This document shows, one piece after another, positions 1-8,430 of a stretch of DNA of 64,000 nt (position 1 is the first letter of the stretch; each line of letters opens with the position of its first letter). A program made the translations under genes and the position numbers. The DNA is from Rhodococcoides fascians A25f (GTDB lineage: Bacteria > Actinomycetota > Actinomycetes > Mycobacteriales > Mycobacteriaceae): the NCBI RefSeq assembly GCF_000760935.2, contig NZ_CP049744.1, forward strand, positions 620,001-684,000, in the 5' to 3' direction. The notes beneath the pieces are model-generated. The model searched no databases, had not been told where the DNA came from, and was given only the letters and a program-made list of their open reading frames with translations.

Positions 1-589
1 AGTAGAGCGTCCACCGTGTGCCCTCGGCGACTGCGCGTTCGATCATGGACCGGATGGGGGTGATGCCGATGCCGGCGGCCACGAAGAGGTAGTGCTCGGC
101 GGCTGCCATCGGAAAAGCGTTGCGGGGTCCGCGAACTCGCAGAACATCGCCGCGGGAGAGGGTGTGGATCTCTGCGGAGGCCGTGCCGCCGGGTATCTTG
201 CGGACGCTGATGCGGTAGCGATCACGTGCGCCGGGATGTCCGGCGAGCGAGTACTGCCGCACCGAACCGGACGGGGTGGTGACGTCGATGTGTGCACCGG
301 GCAACCAGGTCGGCAATGCAGCACCGTCGCTGCGACGGAGCAACAGTGAGCGCACGTCCTCGGCCTCGTCGACGATCTCGTCGATGGTGGTCTCGAATTC
401 GTAGCCGACGCATCGCCGCGGTCGGGCCGGGGACAGGGCGGTCACGAGGGACGAGTCGGTGACCAACTTGGCGTAGAAACGGGACGCGGCACCGACGGCC
501 CGCAGGCCGAGGCCGGGCGCGGTCACGGTGACCTCGCCCAGATGGCTGTGCACCGGAGGTGCTGTAGTCGTCACTGCTGTAGTCGTCAC
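1..589 (-). CDS. Flavodoxin/ferredoxin reductase family oxidoreductase, 3' end outside the window
   Basis: About 196 N-terminal residues are visible. The flavin-binding motif RQYSLAG is followed by the start of the NAD(P)-binding domain (AAGIGITPIRSM). This is the layout of phthalate dioxygenase reductase / vanillate demethylase reductase-type proteins, which pass electrons from NAD(P)H to an oxygenase. Any C-terminal 2Fe-2S domain would lie past the left edge. The GTG at 589 overlaps the TGA of the upstream hydrolase gene (GTGA), so the two are translationally coupled. A second in-frame GTG lies at 574 because the first 15 bases are tandemly duplicated, so the true start is ambiguous. The partner oxygenase is not in view. 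Confidence 0.8.
   Translation of the reverse strand, partial: MTTTAVTTTAPPVHSHLGEVTVTAPGLGLRAVGAASRFYAKLVTDSSLVTALSPARPRRCVGYEFETTIDEIVDEAEDVRSLLLRRSDGAALPTWLPGAHIDVTTPSGSVRQYSLAGHPGARDRYRISVRKIPGGTASAEIHTLSRGDVLRVRGPRNAFPMAAAEHYLFVAAGIGITPIRSMIERAVAEGTRWTLY
560..589 (-). repeat. 15-bp tandem duplication spanning a start codon
   Basis: TGCTGTAGTCGTCAC occurs twice in direct tandem (560-574 and 575-589, plus strand). On the minus strand each copy begins with GTG and encodes VTTTA, so the reductase gene has two equivalent in-frame start codons. Only the outer one overlaps the upstream stop. Confidence 0.9.
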
Positions 590-1500
590 TGCTGGGCAGC
601 CAGTGCAGCGGGTGACTGTGCGAGGTATCGCACGGCCTTGTCGATGTCGCCCATCTTCGATGGGTGAAACCCCGGTCGGATGTACAGGGCGAGTTGGACG
701 AACAGGAACGACAGGCCCGGGATGAGTTGCTTGCGAGACGCTCGCGCGAAGGCGAGAGGCCACGGGGTGCGAAGTCGGCGTTTCCCGGTGCGCGGGGTGG
801 CGACCGAATTCTTGTACAGGTACGCGGCGGTGCTGAACCACAACACCGCCAACCCCGCGCTGGCTATCACTGCGGTGCGGGCGCGGCGAAATCCACCACC
901 GTCGACGTACTGGAATGCGTCGAATGCCACGTTGCGGTGTTCGAGTTCCTCGGCACCGTGCCAGCGGAGTAGGTCCAGCATCGTGGGGTCGACGCCGATA
1001 CGGTCGAATTCGGTGTTGTCCAAAAGCCATTCACCTACCACGGCGGTGAAGTGCTCTGCCGCTGCGTAGATTCCGAGTCGCTCGTTGAGCCACGCTTTGG
1101 CTGCGCGGCCGGTGAGGCCGTGGTCGCCGAACACCACGCCCACCGCGAATCGAATCCGCTGCAGGATCGGTTCGATGTCGACTCCGTGGGCCACGAGGTA
1201 GGTGCGGAAGCCTTCGTGGGAGGACGCGTGAGTGGCCTCCTGCCCGACGAATCCGACGACCTCCTCGTGCAGTCTGCGGTCGTCGATGTAGGGAAGCGCG
1301 AGGGCGAAGACGTCGGCCATCGCCCGTTCGCCCTCGGGCAGCACCAGATGCATCACATTCCAGAAGTGGGTGGCGTACCACTCGCGCGGAATGTATTGCA
1401 GCGGAACGCCGGTCCAGTCGAACGTCACCGCACGGGCCACGATCGCGTAGGACTCGTCCGTGTGGCGCGCGTTCGGGTCGATCGCTCTGTCGCGAGACAT
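586..1500 (-). CDS. Metal-dependent hydrolase family protein (PF10118/COG3687-like)
   Basis: A 304-residue protein resembling the predicted metal-dependent hydrolase family PF10118. It shows a helical core rich in conserved His and Glu, for example FWNVMHLVLPEGE, GQEATHASSHEGFR and WHGAEELEHRNVAFD. These look like a di-iron or similar metal site of E..H/ExxH type, but the reaction is not established. A hydrophobic segment near residues 210-230 may touch the membrane. It is the first gene of a two-gene unit with the reductase downstream (4-base overlap), suggesting that the reductase supplies electrons, which would fit an oxygenase-like di-iron role better than a hydrolase. A TetR gene is divergent. 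Confidence 0.75.
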   Translation of the reverse strand: MSRDRAIDPNARHTDESYAIVARAVTFDWTGVPLQYIPREWYATHFWNVMHLVLPEGERAMADVFALALPYIDDRRLHEEVVGFVGQEATHASSHEGFRTYLVAHGVDIEPILQRIRFAVGVVFGDHGLTGRAAKAWLNERLGIYAAAEHFTAVVGEWLLDNTEFDRIGVDPTMLDLLRWHGAEELEHRNVAFDAFQYVDGGGFRRARTAVIASAGLAVLWFSTAAYLYKNSVATPRTGKRRLRTPWPLAFARASRKQLIPGLSFLFVQLALYIRPGFHPSKMGDIDKAVRYLAQSPAALAAQQ

Positions 1501-1543
1501 TCGAGCTCCATTCGTCGAGATGCTGATGTCCTGATGCTACATA

Positions 1544-1570
1544 GCAACAATTGGTGTTGCAATGTTGCAA
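1544..1570. promoter_or_regulatory. Candidate TetR operator between the hydrolase and tetR genes
   Basis: GCAACA-N5-TGTTGC (1544-1560) is a perfect inverted repeat. It overlaps TTGCAA-TG-TTGCAA (1557-1570), a second dyad. Both lie between the divergent starts at 1500 and 1603, where an autoregulating TetR protein would bind. Confidence 0.5.
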
Positions 1571-1602
1571 GAAGTGATCGAGGGTGACGTTAGGATCGGA
1601 CG

Positions 1603-2187
1603 ATGCATCCAGACGGTGACGACGGGCCGATCCTCGATGCCGCGTTGGAGTTGTTCGGCGAGGTCGGCATTCCCAGAACGACCATCGGCGACGTCGCCAA
1701 GCGCGCCAAGATCAACCGGGTGACCGTCTATCGCCGCATCGGCTCCAAGGATGAGCTGGTGCGGGCGGTCATGGCGCGTGAATCGACGAGGCTGTTCGTC
1801 GCGGTGGCGGCAGCGGCCGCCGAACAGTCGTCGCGTGCGGATCGAGCCGCGCACGGATTTGCGACGACGATCGATTCGGTGCGAACCAACCCCGTTCTGC
1901 TCAAGATGTTCGATTCCGAGAGTGCGTTGGTGCTCGAACAGTTGACGACCAATGCGTCGACATTGCTCGCGTCCGCGATAGACGCTGCCGCGCAGATCGC
2001 CCGGGGAGAGGTGGACTCGGACAGTTTCGCAGTACCTGATGCCCCCGAAATCGTGGTTCGCGTCGTGCATTCGATTCTGTTGACGCCTGCCGCCGGCGCT
2101 GCCCTCGAGACGTACGACGACTTGCTCGCCTTCGCGCACCGCAGCATCGTGCCGTTGCTGGTCAACGGAGACCACCGCAGCGAATAG
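1603..2187 (+). CDS. TetR/AcrR family transcriptional regulator
   Basis: A 194-residue TetR-type repressor. The N-terminal helix-turn-helix is recognisable (residues about 10-50: DAALELFGEVGIPRTTIGDV, then VTVYRRIGSKDELV). The C-terminal half is the variable ligand-binding domain. It is divergent from the hydrolase-reductase pair and probably represses it through the dyads at 1544-1570. TAGGAT at 1591-1596 ends 6 bases before the ATG, which suggests a leaderless transcript. The ligand is unknown. Confidence 0.85.
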   Translation: MHPDGDDGPILDAALELFGEVGIPRTTIGDVAKRAKINRVTVYRRIGSKDELVRAVMARESTRLFVAVAAAAAEQSSRADRAAHGFATTIDSVRTNPVLLKMFDSESALVLEQLTTNASTLLASAIDAAAQIARGEVDSDSFAVPDAPEIVVRVVHSILLTPAAGAALETYDDLLAFAHRSIVPLLVNGDHRSE

Positions 2188-2206
2188 TTAGGCTAGGCTG
2201 CCCAGT
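2188..2206 (+). promoter_or_regulatory. IdeR/DtxR-like iron box overlapping a -10 element
   Basis: TTAGGCTAGGCTGCCCAGT matches 13 of 19 positions of the actinobacterial iron box TTAGGTTAGGCTAACCTAA, with the left half nearly perfect. TAGGCT (2194-2199) also serves as a -10 element 8 bases before the ATG at 2208. Iron-loaded IdeR binding here would directly block transcription of the iron-uptake genes. Confidence 0.6.
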
Positions 2207-2207
2207 C

Positions 2208-3281
2208 ATGCCTCGATATTCTGTGCTCGACAATCGCTCGACCAGCCCCAGGAGACTGCCCGCCTCTGCGCGGCGTCGGCGGTACGCACTTGCCGGAACA
2301 CTGTCACTGTCACTGTCACTGGCGCTGGTCGCCCTGGTCGGTTGCTCGAGCGCCACCTCGGAACCGTCGGATCCGGCCGAGGCTGCGAGCACCAGAACGG
2401 TGCAGGACTACTTCGGTCCGGTCGAGGTTCCCGCCGAGCCATCACGAGTTGTCGCTGCCGACCCGATCTCTCTGGCGCTGATGCTCTCGCTCGACGCGAA
2501 GCCGGTGGCGGCGTCGTTCAATCCACTTGCGCTCCCTGCTCATGTCGACCAGCGCGCCGCCGGCGTCGAGAACATTGCCGGGGAAGGCGGGGGATTCGAT
2601 CCCAACGTCGAAGCGATCCTGGCTCAGGATCCGGACCTGATCATCGTGGTCGCCGGCTACGACGGCGAAGGCGAGAAGGCCTGGAACAAGGAGATCTATG
2701 ACAAGCTCGCGGCCAGCGGAGTGCCGACCTACGGGTTCGCGTACAACGACGGGGTGTCGCTCGACGATGTGTCCAACGGCGTTACCGCCGTGGGCGAGGT
2801 ACTCGGGAAGCAGGCCGAGGCAGCGGCTTCGATGCAGGGCCTCACGGATCGGATGGCCGAATTGAAGCAGCGAGTCTCGGATGCAGGACTCGCCGACAAG
2901 CCGGTCTCGGCCGTGCGGCTCAGTGAGCGGGGCGAGTATTCGATTCGCGTCGGAACCGGAGAGAGCATTGCCTTCCGCGGGTTGGGAATGGCGCAGCCCG
3001 AGGGGCAGCAGGACCCCAGTGTGTTCCGCATCGATATCACGGACGAAACGCTGAACACTCTCGCGTCCGCCGACACCTTGTTCGTCTACACGGACGAGGG
3101 AGCCGTTGCCGAACGAGACGCGATCAGCAACGCACCCCTGTGGTCGACACTGCCTGCCGTACAGCAGGATCGGGTGCACTGGGTGTCGGCAAGCGCGTGG
3201 AACTCGTCCGATCCCATCGGCCTCGGCCTGATCCTCGACGACATCGAAACGCTGTTCGTCGAGCCTGCCGAGCAGAGCTGA
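2208..3281 (+). CDS. Iron-siderophore ABC transporter substrate-binding lipoprotein (FecB/FepB type)
   Basis: A 357-residue lipoprotein. An Arg-rich start and hydrophobic core (SLSLSLALVALVG) lead to a lipobox LVGC near residue 46. The mature part has the two-lobed helical-backbone fold of class III binding proteins: the N-lobe begins PSRVVAADPISLALML and the motif DPNVEAILAQDPDLIIV is typical of FecB/FhuD proteins. It should capture a ferric siderophore outside the membrane. No permease or ATPase genes follow, so it must use a transporter encoded elsewhere. The adjacent siderophore-interacting flavoprotein and the IdeR-like box support iron acquisition. Confidence 0.88.
   Translation: MPRYSVLDNRSTSPRRLPASARRRRYALAGTLSLSLSLALVALVGCSSATSEPSDPAEAASTRTVQDYFGPVEVPAEPSRVVAADPISLALMLSLDAKPVAASFNPLALPAHVDQRAAGVENIAGEGGGFDPNVEAILAQDPDLIIVVAGYDGEGEKAWNKEIYDKLAASGVPTYGFAYNDGVSLDDVSNGVTAVGEVLGKQAEAAASMQGLTDRMAELKQRVSDAGLADKPVSAVRLSERGEYSIRVGTGESIAFRGLGMAQPEGQQDPSVFRIDITDETLNTLASADTLFVYTDEGAVAERDAISNAPLWSTLPAVQQDRVHWVSASAWNSSDPIGLGLILDDIETLFVEPAEQS
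2301..2321 (+). repeat. Hexanucleotide repeat in the signal peptide
   Basis: CTGTCA is repeated three times and followed by a half copy. It encodes the alternating Leu-Ser core of the FecB-type signal peptide. Gain or loss of one unit keeps frame and changes core length by two residues. Confidence 0.85.
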
Positions 3282-3291
3282 GGGCCTCGTC

Positions 3292-4179
3292 ATGGCCGGC
3301 CGAGGTGACGAGGGCGGATACCTCACTGCGCGAGTGGTCGAATCGATTCGCTTGTCGCCGTCGCTGATTCGCGTTGTCTTCGATTCCTCCGATGCGCATG
3401 GGTTCGAGTCGAGCGGTGTGCCCGACGAGATCGTCCACCTGTACTTCCCTGCAGACGGAGAGAGTGCGCCGCCCGAGATGACCCGTCGCAACGGAGTTCT
3501 CGCTCATCATGACGGCGTGGGTCGTGAGTGCCGCAATTACACCGTCAGGCGCTGGGACGGGGACCGGATCACGATCGACTTCGTGGACCACGTCGGCGGG
3601 GTGGCCGCGGCCTGGGCTCGCTCGGCCGAGCCGGGTGCGGCGCTGGGGATGTGGGGAACTCGGTCGTGGTACGAGCCGCCTGCCGACACGGAGTGGATGT
3701 TGTTGATCGCCGATCTGCCGGGGCTACCGGCTCTGTGCCGTGCACTCGAGCAGCTGCCTGCCGGCCTGCGCGCGCATGCGATCGTCGAGGTGGCTCACGA
3801 CGACGACGTGCTGGACGTTCGATCGGCGGCCTCGGTGACGATGGACCGGCGGGTGGCCGGAAACGGCCGCGCACCATCGGAATTGTCCGATGCCGTTCGC
3901 GCGTACGAGATACCGGCGGGAAATGGCTACGTCTGGTTCGGTGGGGAGGCCTCGGCAGGGAGAGCTGTGCGCAAGTACTTGCGCGGTGACATCGGCATAC
4001 CCGCGAAACGGCTGGCCATCGTCGGCTACTGGCGTGACGACAAAGAGGCGTGGCTCGAACGCTATGAGCGCGTTGCCGATTCACTGATCGACGACTACGA
4101 GCGAATCGCGTCCACCGGAATGGGTGAGGCCGAGGCCGAGCTCCACTGGGACGAAATCCTCGAGCGCGCCGGTTTGTAG
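3292..4179 (+). CDS. Siderophore-interacting protein (FAD-binding ferric-siderophore reductase)
   Basis: A 295-residue SIP-family protein (ViuB/YqjH type). The FAD-binding motif RNYTVRRWD lies near residues 80-88, and the C-terminal SIP domain shows WFGGEASAGRAVRKYLRGDIGIP followed by the family-typical GYWRDDKEAW. These cytoplasmic flavoproteins use NAD(P)H to reduce ferric siderophores and release iron. The gene starts 10 bases after the lipoprotein gene, so it is cotranscribed and probably shares its iron control. Confidence 0.9.
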   Translation: MAGRGDEGGYLTARVVESIRLSPSLIRVVFDSSDAHGFESSGVPDEIVHLYFPADGESAPPEMTRRNGVLAHHDGVGRECRNYTVRRWDGDRITIDFVDHVGGVAAAWARSAEPGAALGMWGTRSWYEPPADTEWMLLIADLPGLPALCRALEQLPAGLRAHAIVEVAHDDDVLDVRSAASVTMDRRVAGNGRAPSELSDAVRAYEIPAGNGYVWFGGEASAGRAVRKYLRGDIGIPAKRLAIVGYWRDDKEAWLERYERVADSLIDDYERIASTGMGEAEAELHWDEILERAGL

Positions 4180-4194
4180 CACCGCGGACGGGAG

Positions 4195-4806
4195 TCAGGG
4201 CGTTCGATCGTACGAATCGAGGACCCGAAACAGCGCGTCTCGCAGTGCAGGTCGGTTTCCGCCCGGTGTGGGCCTGGCGATCTCGTGCAGGGTGTAGCCG
4301 TCGATCAAGGCCAGGAAGTGCCGAGCCGGTAGATGTGGTTCCGCGATGCCGAATGCCCCGAGCGCCGCTTCGGCCGCCTCCTCGATCATCCGCATGATTC
4401 GGTGCACCGAATCTGCCAGCTCGGGCCGTCTGCGCACGGCGAGGTATGCCTCGAACTGGACGAGGGAGTCGTCGTCCTCGGGGGAGGAGAGCAGCGAGAC
4501 CAGGTCCATGATCGCGTCGGCGAGATCGTCGCGCGTGAGGCCGCCGGTGTGCGCCACCTCGAGGAGCGCGGTGACCTTCGTCGTCACGTTCTCGGCAATT
4601 CGAGTGATCGCGGCATCGATGAGCTCACCGACCGAGCCGAAGAAATAGCTGGTGGTCGACGGCGGGAAGCCGGCGGCGTCGGCCACGGACCGAAACGAGA
4701 CGCGTTCGAGTCCACGCGTTCCGATCACGCCGATGGCCGCGTCGACCAGGGCGTCGCGGCGCTCCTGGCCACGTGCGTATCGAGTCTTTCGGCGCTCTTC
4801 GGTCAT
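4195..4806 (-). CDS. TetR family regulator, divergent from the amine oxidase operon
   Basis: A 203-residue TetR protein (MTEERRKTRYARGQERR...). The helix-turn-helix (residues 15-60) reads DALVDAAIGVIGTRGLERVS then FPPSTTSYFFGSVGELI. A longer open frame upstream was not used because MTEERR is a natural N-terminus and extension would run through the divergent promoter. It faces the 4945-9630 operon and is its likely regulator. Confidence 0.85.
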   Translation of the reverse strand: MTEERRKTRYARGQERRDALVDAAIGVIGTRGLERVSFRSVADAAGFPPSTTSYFFGSVGELIDAAITRIAENVTTKVTALLEVAHTGGLTRDDLADAIMDLVSLLSSPEDDDSLVQFEAYLAVRRRPELADSVHRIMRMIEEAAEAALGAFGIAEPHLPARHFLALIDGYTLHEIARPTPGGNRPALRDALFRVLDSYDRTP

Positions 4807-4869
4807 CGATACAACGTAGCCGGGGTGCTGTCGTCTGCCCCCATCGCAGTGCCCTTCAGCAGGCGATTT

Positions 4870-4885
4870 CGGCCAATCCTGGCCG
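4870..4885. promoter_or_regulatory. Candidate TetR operator upstream of the amine oxidase operon
   Basis: CGGCCA-ATCC-TGGCCG is a perfect 6-bp inverted repeat in the divergent intergenic region. A further TGGCCA lies about 13 bases on (4888-4893). The amine oxidase gene has a strong ribosome binding site (AAAAGGAG) just before its ATG. Confidence 0.45.
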
Positions 4886-4944
4886 AGTGGCCAATATTGA
4901 GCTACTGTCGCCGCTACATCGAACAGCCCTGAAAAGGAGCACCC

Positions 4945-6372
4945 ATGACCGAGATTCCGGAAGCCTCGCGTGTGGACGTAGTGGTCGTCGGCGCAGGGCT
5001 CGCGGGTCTGACCGCCGCCAGGGAGCTGGCAGCAGCGGGCCTGACCGTCCAGGTTCTCGAAGCCCGAGATCGGGTCGGCGGGAGGACGGTCAACCATACG
5101 ATCGGCAGAGACGCTGTGGTGGAGACCGGTGGGCAGTTCGTCGGTCCGACGCAGGATCACATCCTTCGCCTTGCCGCCGCGGTCGGCGTCGCCACGTTTC
5201 CTGCCCACGACATCGGATCGAGCGTCTACGTCAAGAACGGACGCGCCCGACGCTTCGCCGGTGGTGTCCCACCCGACGCCCTCTCGCTACCCGACGTCGG
5301 GATGCTCGTTGCACGAATGGATCGAGCCGCCAGGCAGATTCCCGTGGACAGACCGTGGGATGCACCCCGTGCGCACGAGTGGGACACCCAAACTCTGGCC
5401 ACCTGGGCTCGTCGCCACGCGGCCACCGACGGTGGAGTGGAGCTACTCGACATCCTGCTCGGCTCGGTGTTCGGCGGCACGGCCGCCGACGTGTCCGCGC
5501 TCTTCGGCTTGGCGTACGTGGCCGGGGCGGGTAACGAGTACACCCCCGGCACGGTGGACCGATTGATGAGTGTGGCTGGGGGAGCGCAACAATGGCGCTT
5601 CGTCGGTGGCTCCCAGGCGATCTCGATCGCACTGGCCGAGCAGCTCGGTGACGCCGTCCGGCTCGACAGCCCGGTGCGCCGGGTGGAGCAGTATCCGGAT
5701 CGAGTGGTGGTACGGACCGATACCGAATCGTGGATCGCCGGATCGGTCGTCGTCGCGATTCCTCCGGTTCTGGCCGCCCGAATCGACTGGAGTCCAACAC
5801 TTCCCGCAGTCCAGGAGGCGCTGTTCCAGCGGATGAACTTCGGCGGCCTGGCCAAGTGCGAGGCCGTGTACCCCGAACCGTTCTGGCGCGCGAGTGGGCT
5901 CTCCGGGCAAGCCCTCTTTCGCGACAGCAACATCCCGGTGTCCTCGATGTTCGACAACTCGCCGCCCGACGGAAGTCAGGGAGTACTGATGGGATTCGTC
6001 GGCACCTGGGGTGCACGCCACCGGGGCGGCCGAAACTGGTCGAACGGTAACGACGCCGAACGACGCGGCGAGGTTCTTCGCGCATTCGCCTCCGCGGTGG
6101 GGCCGCGCGCCCTGGAACCGACCGAATGGATCGAGCTGGACTGGACTCGCGAGCAATGGACCCGCGGCGGGCCCACCGCGGTGCTGGCCCCCGGAGTGCT
6201 GACCGAGCTCGGCCGGTGGCGAGACACCGTGTTCGGCCGAGTGCATTGGGCAGGCGCCGAACACTCCGACTACTGGAACGGATACATGGACGGCGCCGTG
6301 CGGTCGGGTGAAAACGCAGCAGCAGAAATTCTGTCGACCGAAGGAGAACTCTCGTGGAACAACGCTTCGTAG
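4945..6372 (+). CDS. FAD-dependent amine oxidase (flavin monoamine oxidase family)
   Basis: A 475-residue amine oxidase of the MAO/putrescine oxidase type. The N-terminal dinucleotide fold is clear (VVVVGAGLAGLTAARELA, then VLEARDRVGGRT), followed by TGGQFVGPTQDH. The C-terminal FAD signature GRVHWAGAEHSDYWNGYMDGAVRSG carries the usual substrate-side aromatic region. The enzyme would oxidise a primary amine to an aldehyde with release of ammonia and hydrogen peroxide. It is the first gene of the operon and overlaps the SRPBCC gene. Because a sugar kinase and aldolase follow, the substrate could be an amino-polyol or another amine with a sugar-like carbon chain; this is inference. Confidence 0.88.
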   Translation: MTEIPEASRVDVVVVGAGLAGLTAARELAAAGLTVQVLEARDRVGGRTVNHTIGRDAVVETGGQFVGPTQDHILRLAAAVGVATFPAHDIGSSVYVKNGRARRFAGGVPPDALSLPDVGMLVARMDRAARQIPVDRPWDAPRAHEWDTQTLATWARRHAATDGGVELLDILLGSVFGGTAADVSALFGLAYVAGAGNEYTPGTVDRLMSVAGGAQQWRFVGGSQAISIALAEQLGDAVRLDSPVRRVEQYPDRVVVRTDTESWIAGSVVVAIPPVLAARIDWSPTLPAVQEALFQRMNFGGLAKCEAVYPEPFWRASGLSGQALFRDSNIPVSSMFDNSPPDGSQGVLMGFVGTWGARHRGGRNWSNGNDAERRGEVLRAFASAVGPRALEPTEWIELDWTREQWTRGGPTAVLAPGVLTELGRWRDTVFGRVHWAGAEHSDYWNGYMDGAVRSGENAAAEILSTEGELSWNNAS

Positions 6373-6833
6373 TCTCGGCCCATCGCACCCTTTCGGTGAG
6401 CCCGGAAGAGGTGTGGGCACTGACCAGTGACACCAGTCGTTATGCGGAGTGGGTCACCGACGTCCGGTCGGTCACCACCCATCACGGCACTGCACGCGCA
6501 GGCGGTGTCTACACCGAGGAGGTGGCAGCGCTCGGCCGCTTCACCACTCACGCCACCTGGACCGTCCGGCAGCTGGAAGCGAATCGACTGCGAGTGGATT
6601 CGGGGCAGGGTTTTGCGCCGCTCACCAACGTGGCGAACGTATTTCGATTCGCGCCGCTCAGTGGCGGCACCTCCACGGCGATGACTTTCGAATTCCGGTT
6701 CGACGTCTCCCCGCGCTGGGCGGGACGCCTGGTGCGGCCTGTCGCCACCGCCGGGATGTCTGCGCGATTCGACGTTTCCATGTGCACTCTGGAGGCCATC
6801 CTCCTCTCCGAGCGAGCGGAATCGATCCGATGA
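6354..6833 (+). CDS. SRPBCC (START-like) family protein
   Basis: A 159-residue protein with the SRPBCC/polyketide-cyclase-like pattern: an early FVVSAHRTLSVSPEEVWAL strand-helix segment, then SRYAEWVTDVRSV, and a C-terminal long helix. These proteins form a hydrophobic cavity that binds small ligands. No catalytic residues can be assigned. The GTG start lies inside the end of the amine oxidase gene (19-base overlap) and its stop overlaps the next start (ATGA), so it belongs to the operon. Confidence 0.7.
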   Translation: MEQRFVVSAHRTLSVSPEEVWALTSDTSRYAEWVTDVRSVTTHHGTARAGGVYTEEVAALGRFTTHATWTVRQLEANRLRVDSGQGFAPLTNVANVFRFAPLSGGTSTAMTFEFRFDVSPRWAGRLVRPVATAGMSARFDVSMCTLEAILLSERAESIR

Positions 6834-7765
6834 GAGTACCGCCGGAGGTACTCACCCTGGGTGTGCACATCCTCGACACTCTGGTGCGCCCAGTGACCGA
6901 AATTCCGGACGGGCAGCAGGCCGTACTGGCCGAGCAGATCGCGATGTCGGCCGCGGGAACCGCCGCGGGAACGGCATTGGTGCTGTCCCGGCTCGGTGCC
7001 GCGGTCCACACCGCGGGAGTCGTCGGAAATGATTCGGCCGGCACATTTCTACTCCAGCTCCTCGCCGACGACGGAGTGGACGTCTCCCTGGTTCATCGTC
7101 TGGACGGGGTGCAGACCTCGGCGTCGGTGTTGCCGATCAGGCCGGACGGATCCCGGCCGGCTCTGCACGTGATCGGAGCCAACGGCCATCTGGCTCAGCA
7201 TGTTCCGTGGAACATGTTTCACAACGTCGACTTCCTGCATCTCGGCGGACCCGAGTTCTTCGGACCGGACACCGCGCGCGACATCGCTCGTCGCGCTCAC
7301 GAGGACGGCGTCGTCGTCACCGTCGACAGTCTGGCACCGTCCGTTCCCGAGGGCCTCGGTGCTTTCGCGCCCGCACTCCCGTACGTCGACTACCTGCTGC
7401 CGAACGACGAGCAGGTCCTCGGCTGGACCGGCTGTGCGACCCTCGAGGAGGGGTGCCGCCGGCTGCTCGAACTCGGTGCGTCCTGCGTCGTCGCCACCGC
7501 CGGGGCGTCGCCCACACTCGTCGTGACGGCCGAGGACGCCGTCGAAGTTTCCGCGTACGCCGTGGACGTGGTGGATACCAGTGGATGCGGAGATGCGTTC
7601 TCGGCAGGGTTCGTTCGTGGCCTGTCGCTGAGCATGAGCGTCGTCGAGTCAGCGGAGTTGGGCAACGCGACCGCCGCGCACGTCGCGCAGGGTCTCGGTA
7701 CCGACTTCGGGACCTACGACCTCGAGGTCGTTCGCAAGTTCGCTCGCACCTGCAGGACCATCTGA
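6830..7765 (+). CDS. PfkB/ribokinase family carbohydrate kinase
   Basis: A 311-residue PfkB-family kinase. The first signature region reads AAGTAAGTALVLSRLG, with Gly where Asn is usual. The second is DTSGCGDAFSAGFVRG (about residues 249-264) and carries the catalytic Asp of the GxGD anion hole. It should phosphorylate a hydroxyl of a sugar, polyol or nucleoside using ATP. The start overlaps the SRPBCC stop and its own stop overlaps the aldolase start by one base (TGATG). A kinase directly followed by a class II aldolase suggests phosphorylation then retro-aldol cleavage. The substrate is not known. Confidence 0.82.
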   Translation: MRVPPEVLTLGVHILDTLVRPVTEIPDGQQAVLAEQIAMSAAGTAAGTALVLSRLGAAVHTAGVVGNDSAGTFLLQLLADDGVDVSLVHRLDGVQTSASVLPIRPDGSRPALHVIGANGHLAQHVPWNMFHNVDFLHLGGPEFFGPDTARDIARRAHEDGVVVTVDSLAPSVPEGLGAFAPALPYVDYLLPNDEQVLGWTGCATLEEGCRRLLELGASCVVATAGASPTLVVTAEDAVEVSAYAVDVVDTSGCGDAFSAGFVRGLSLSMSVVESAELGNATAAHVAQGLGTDFGTYDLEVVRKFARTCRTI

Positions 7766-8427
7766 TGCCGGCCGACGTGGACGAACTCCGAGAGTCCGTC
7801 GCCGAGACCGCCCGGAAACTGGGCCGACGGGGCCTGGTTCTCGGAACTGCAGGCAACGTGAGCGGCCGTGTCGACGATGTGGTGGCGGTGACGGCGACCG
7901 GCCTCGTATTGGCCGACGCCACGATCGAGGACGTCGCGCTCGTCGGGATGGACGGCGTCGTGAGTACGGGTGCATACGAGCCGACATCGGAACTGGGCTT
8001 GCACCTGGGCATCTACGAGGCGAGCGACGCGCGCGCGGTGGTCCACACGCATTCTTCTGCAGCAGTGGCTCTTTCACTCGTCACCGACGAACTGCCGCCG
8101 GTGCACTACGCACAGATCGCTCTCGGCGGCACCGTCCCGGTTGTGCCGTTCGCGCCGTTCGGCACCGGCGAGCTCGCACGTTCGGTAGTGGCGGCGATCG
8201 CGTCCAAATCGGCGGTGATCATGGCCCACCACGGGTCGGTGGCCACCGGTCACGACCTCGCTTCGGCGCTGTCGAACACAGAACTGCTCGAATGGCTCTG
8301 CGGGGTATACCTATCGGCTGCGTCGGTGGCGCGCCCACGTGCTCTCACCGACGCACAACTGGCGGCAACCTTGGACGAGGCGGTGCGCCGTGCATACGGA
8401 ACCGCGGCACCCGTGCGAAGAGACTGA
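7765..8427 (+). CDS. Class II aldolase/adducin family protein
   Basis: A 220-residue zinc aldolase of the fuculose-phosphate aldolase type. TAGNVSGR near residues 28-35 is the phosphate-binding loop. TSELGLHLGIY supplies the catalytic Glu, VVHTHSSAA the HxH metal ligands, and AHHGSVATG the third His. It would split a phosphorylated sugar or polyol into dihydroxyacetone phosphate and an aldehyde. It is translationally coupled to the kinase upstream, and the MFS carrier begins 3 bases after its stop. Confidence 0.85.
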   Translation: MPADVDELRESVAETARKLGRRGLVLGTAGNVSGRVDDVVAVTATGLVLADATIEDVALVGMDGVVSTGAYEPTSELGLHLGIYEASDARAVVHTHSSAAVALSLVTDELPPVHYAQIALGGTVPVVPFAPFGTGELARSVVAAIASKSAVIMAHHGSVATGHDLASALSNTELLEWLCGVYLSAASVARPRALTDAQLAATLDEAVRRAYGTAAPVRRD

Positions 8428-8430
8428 CCG

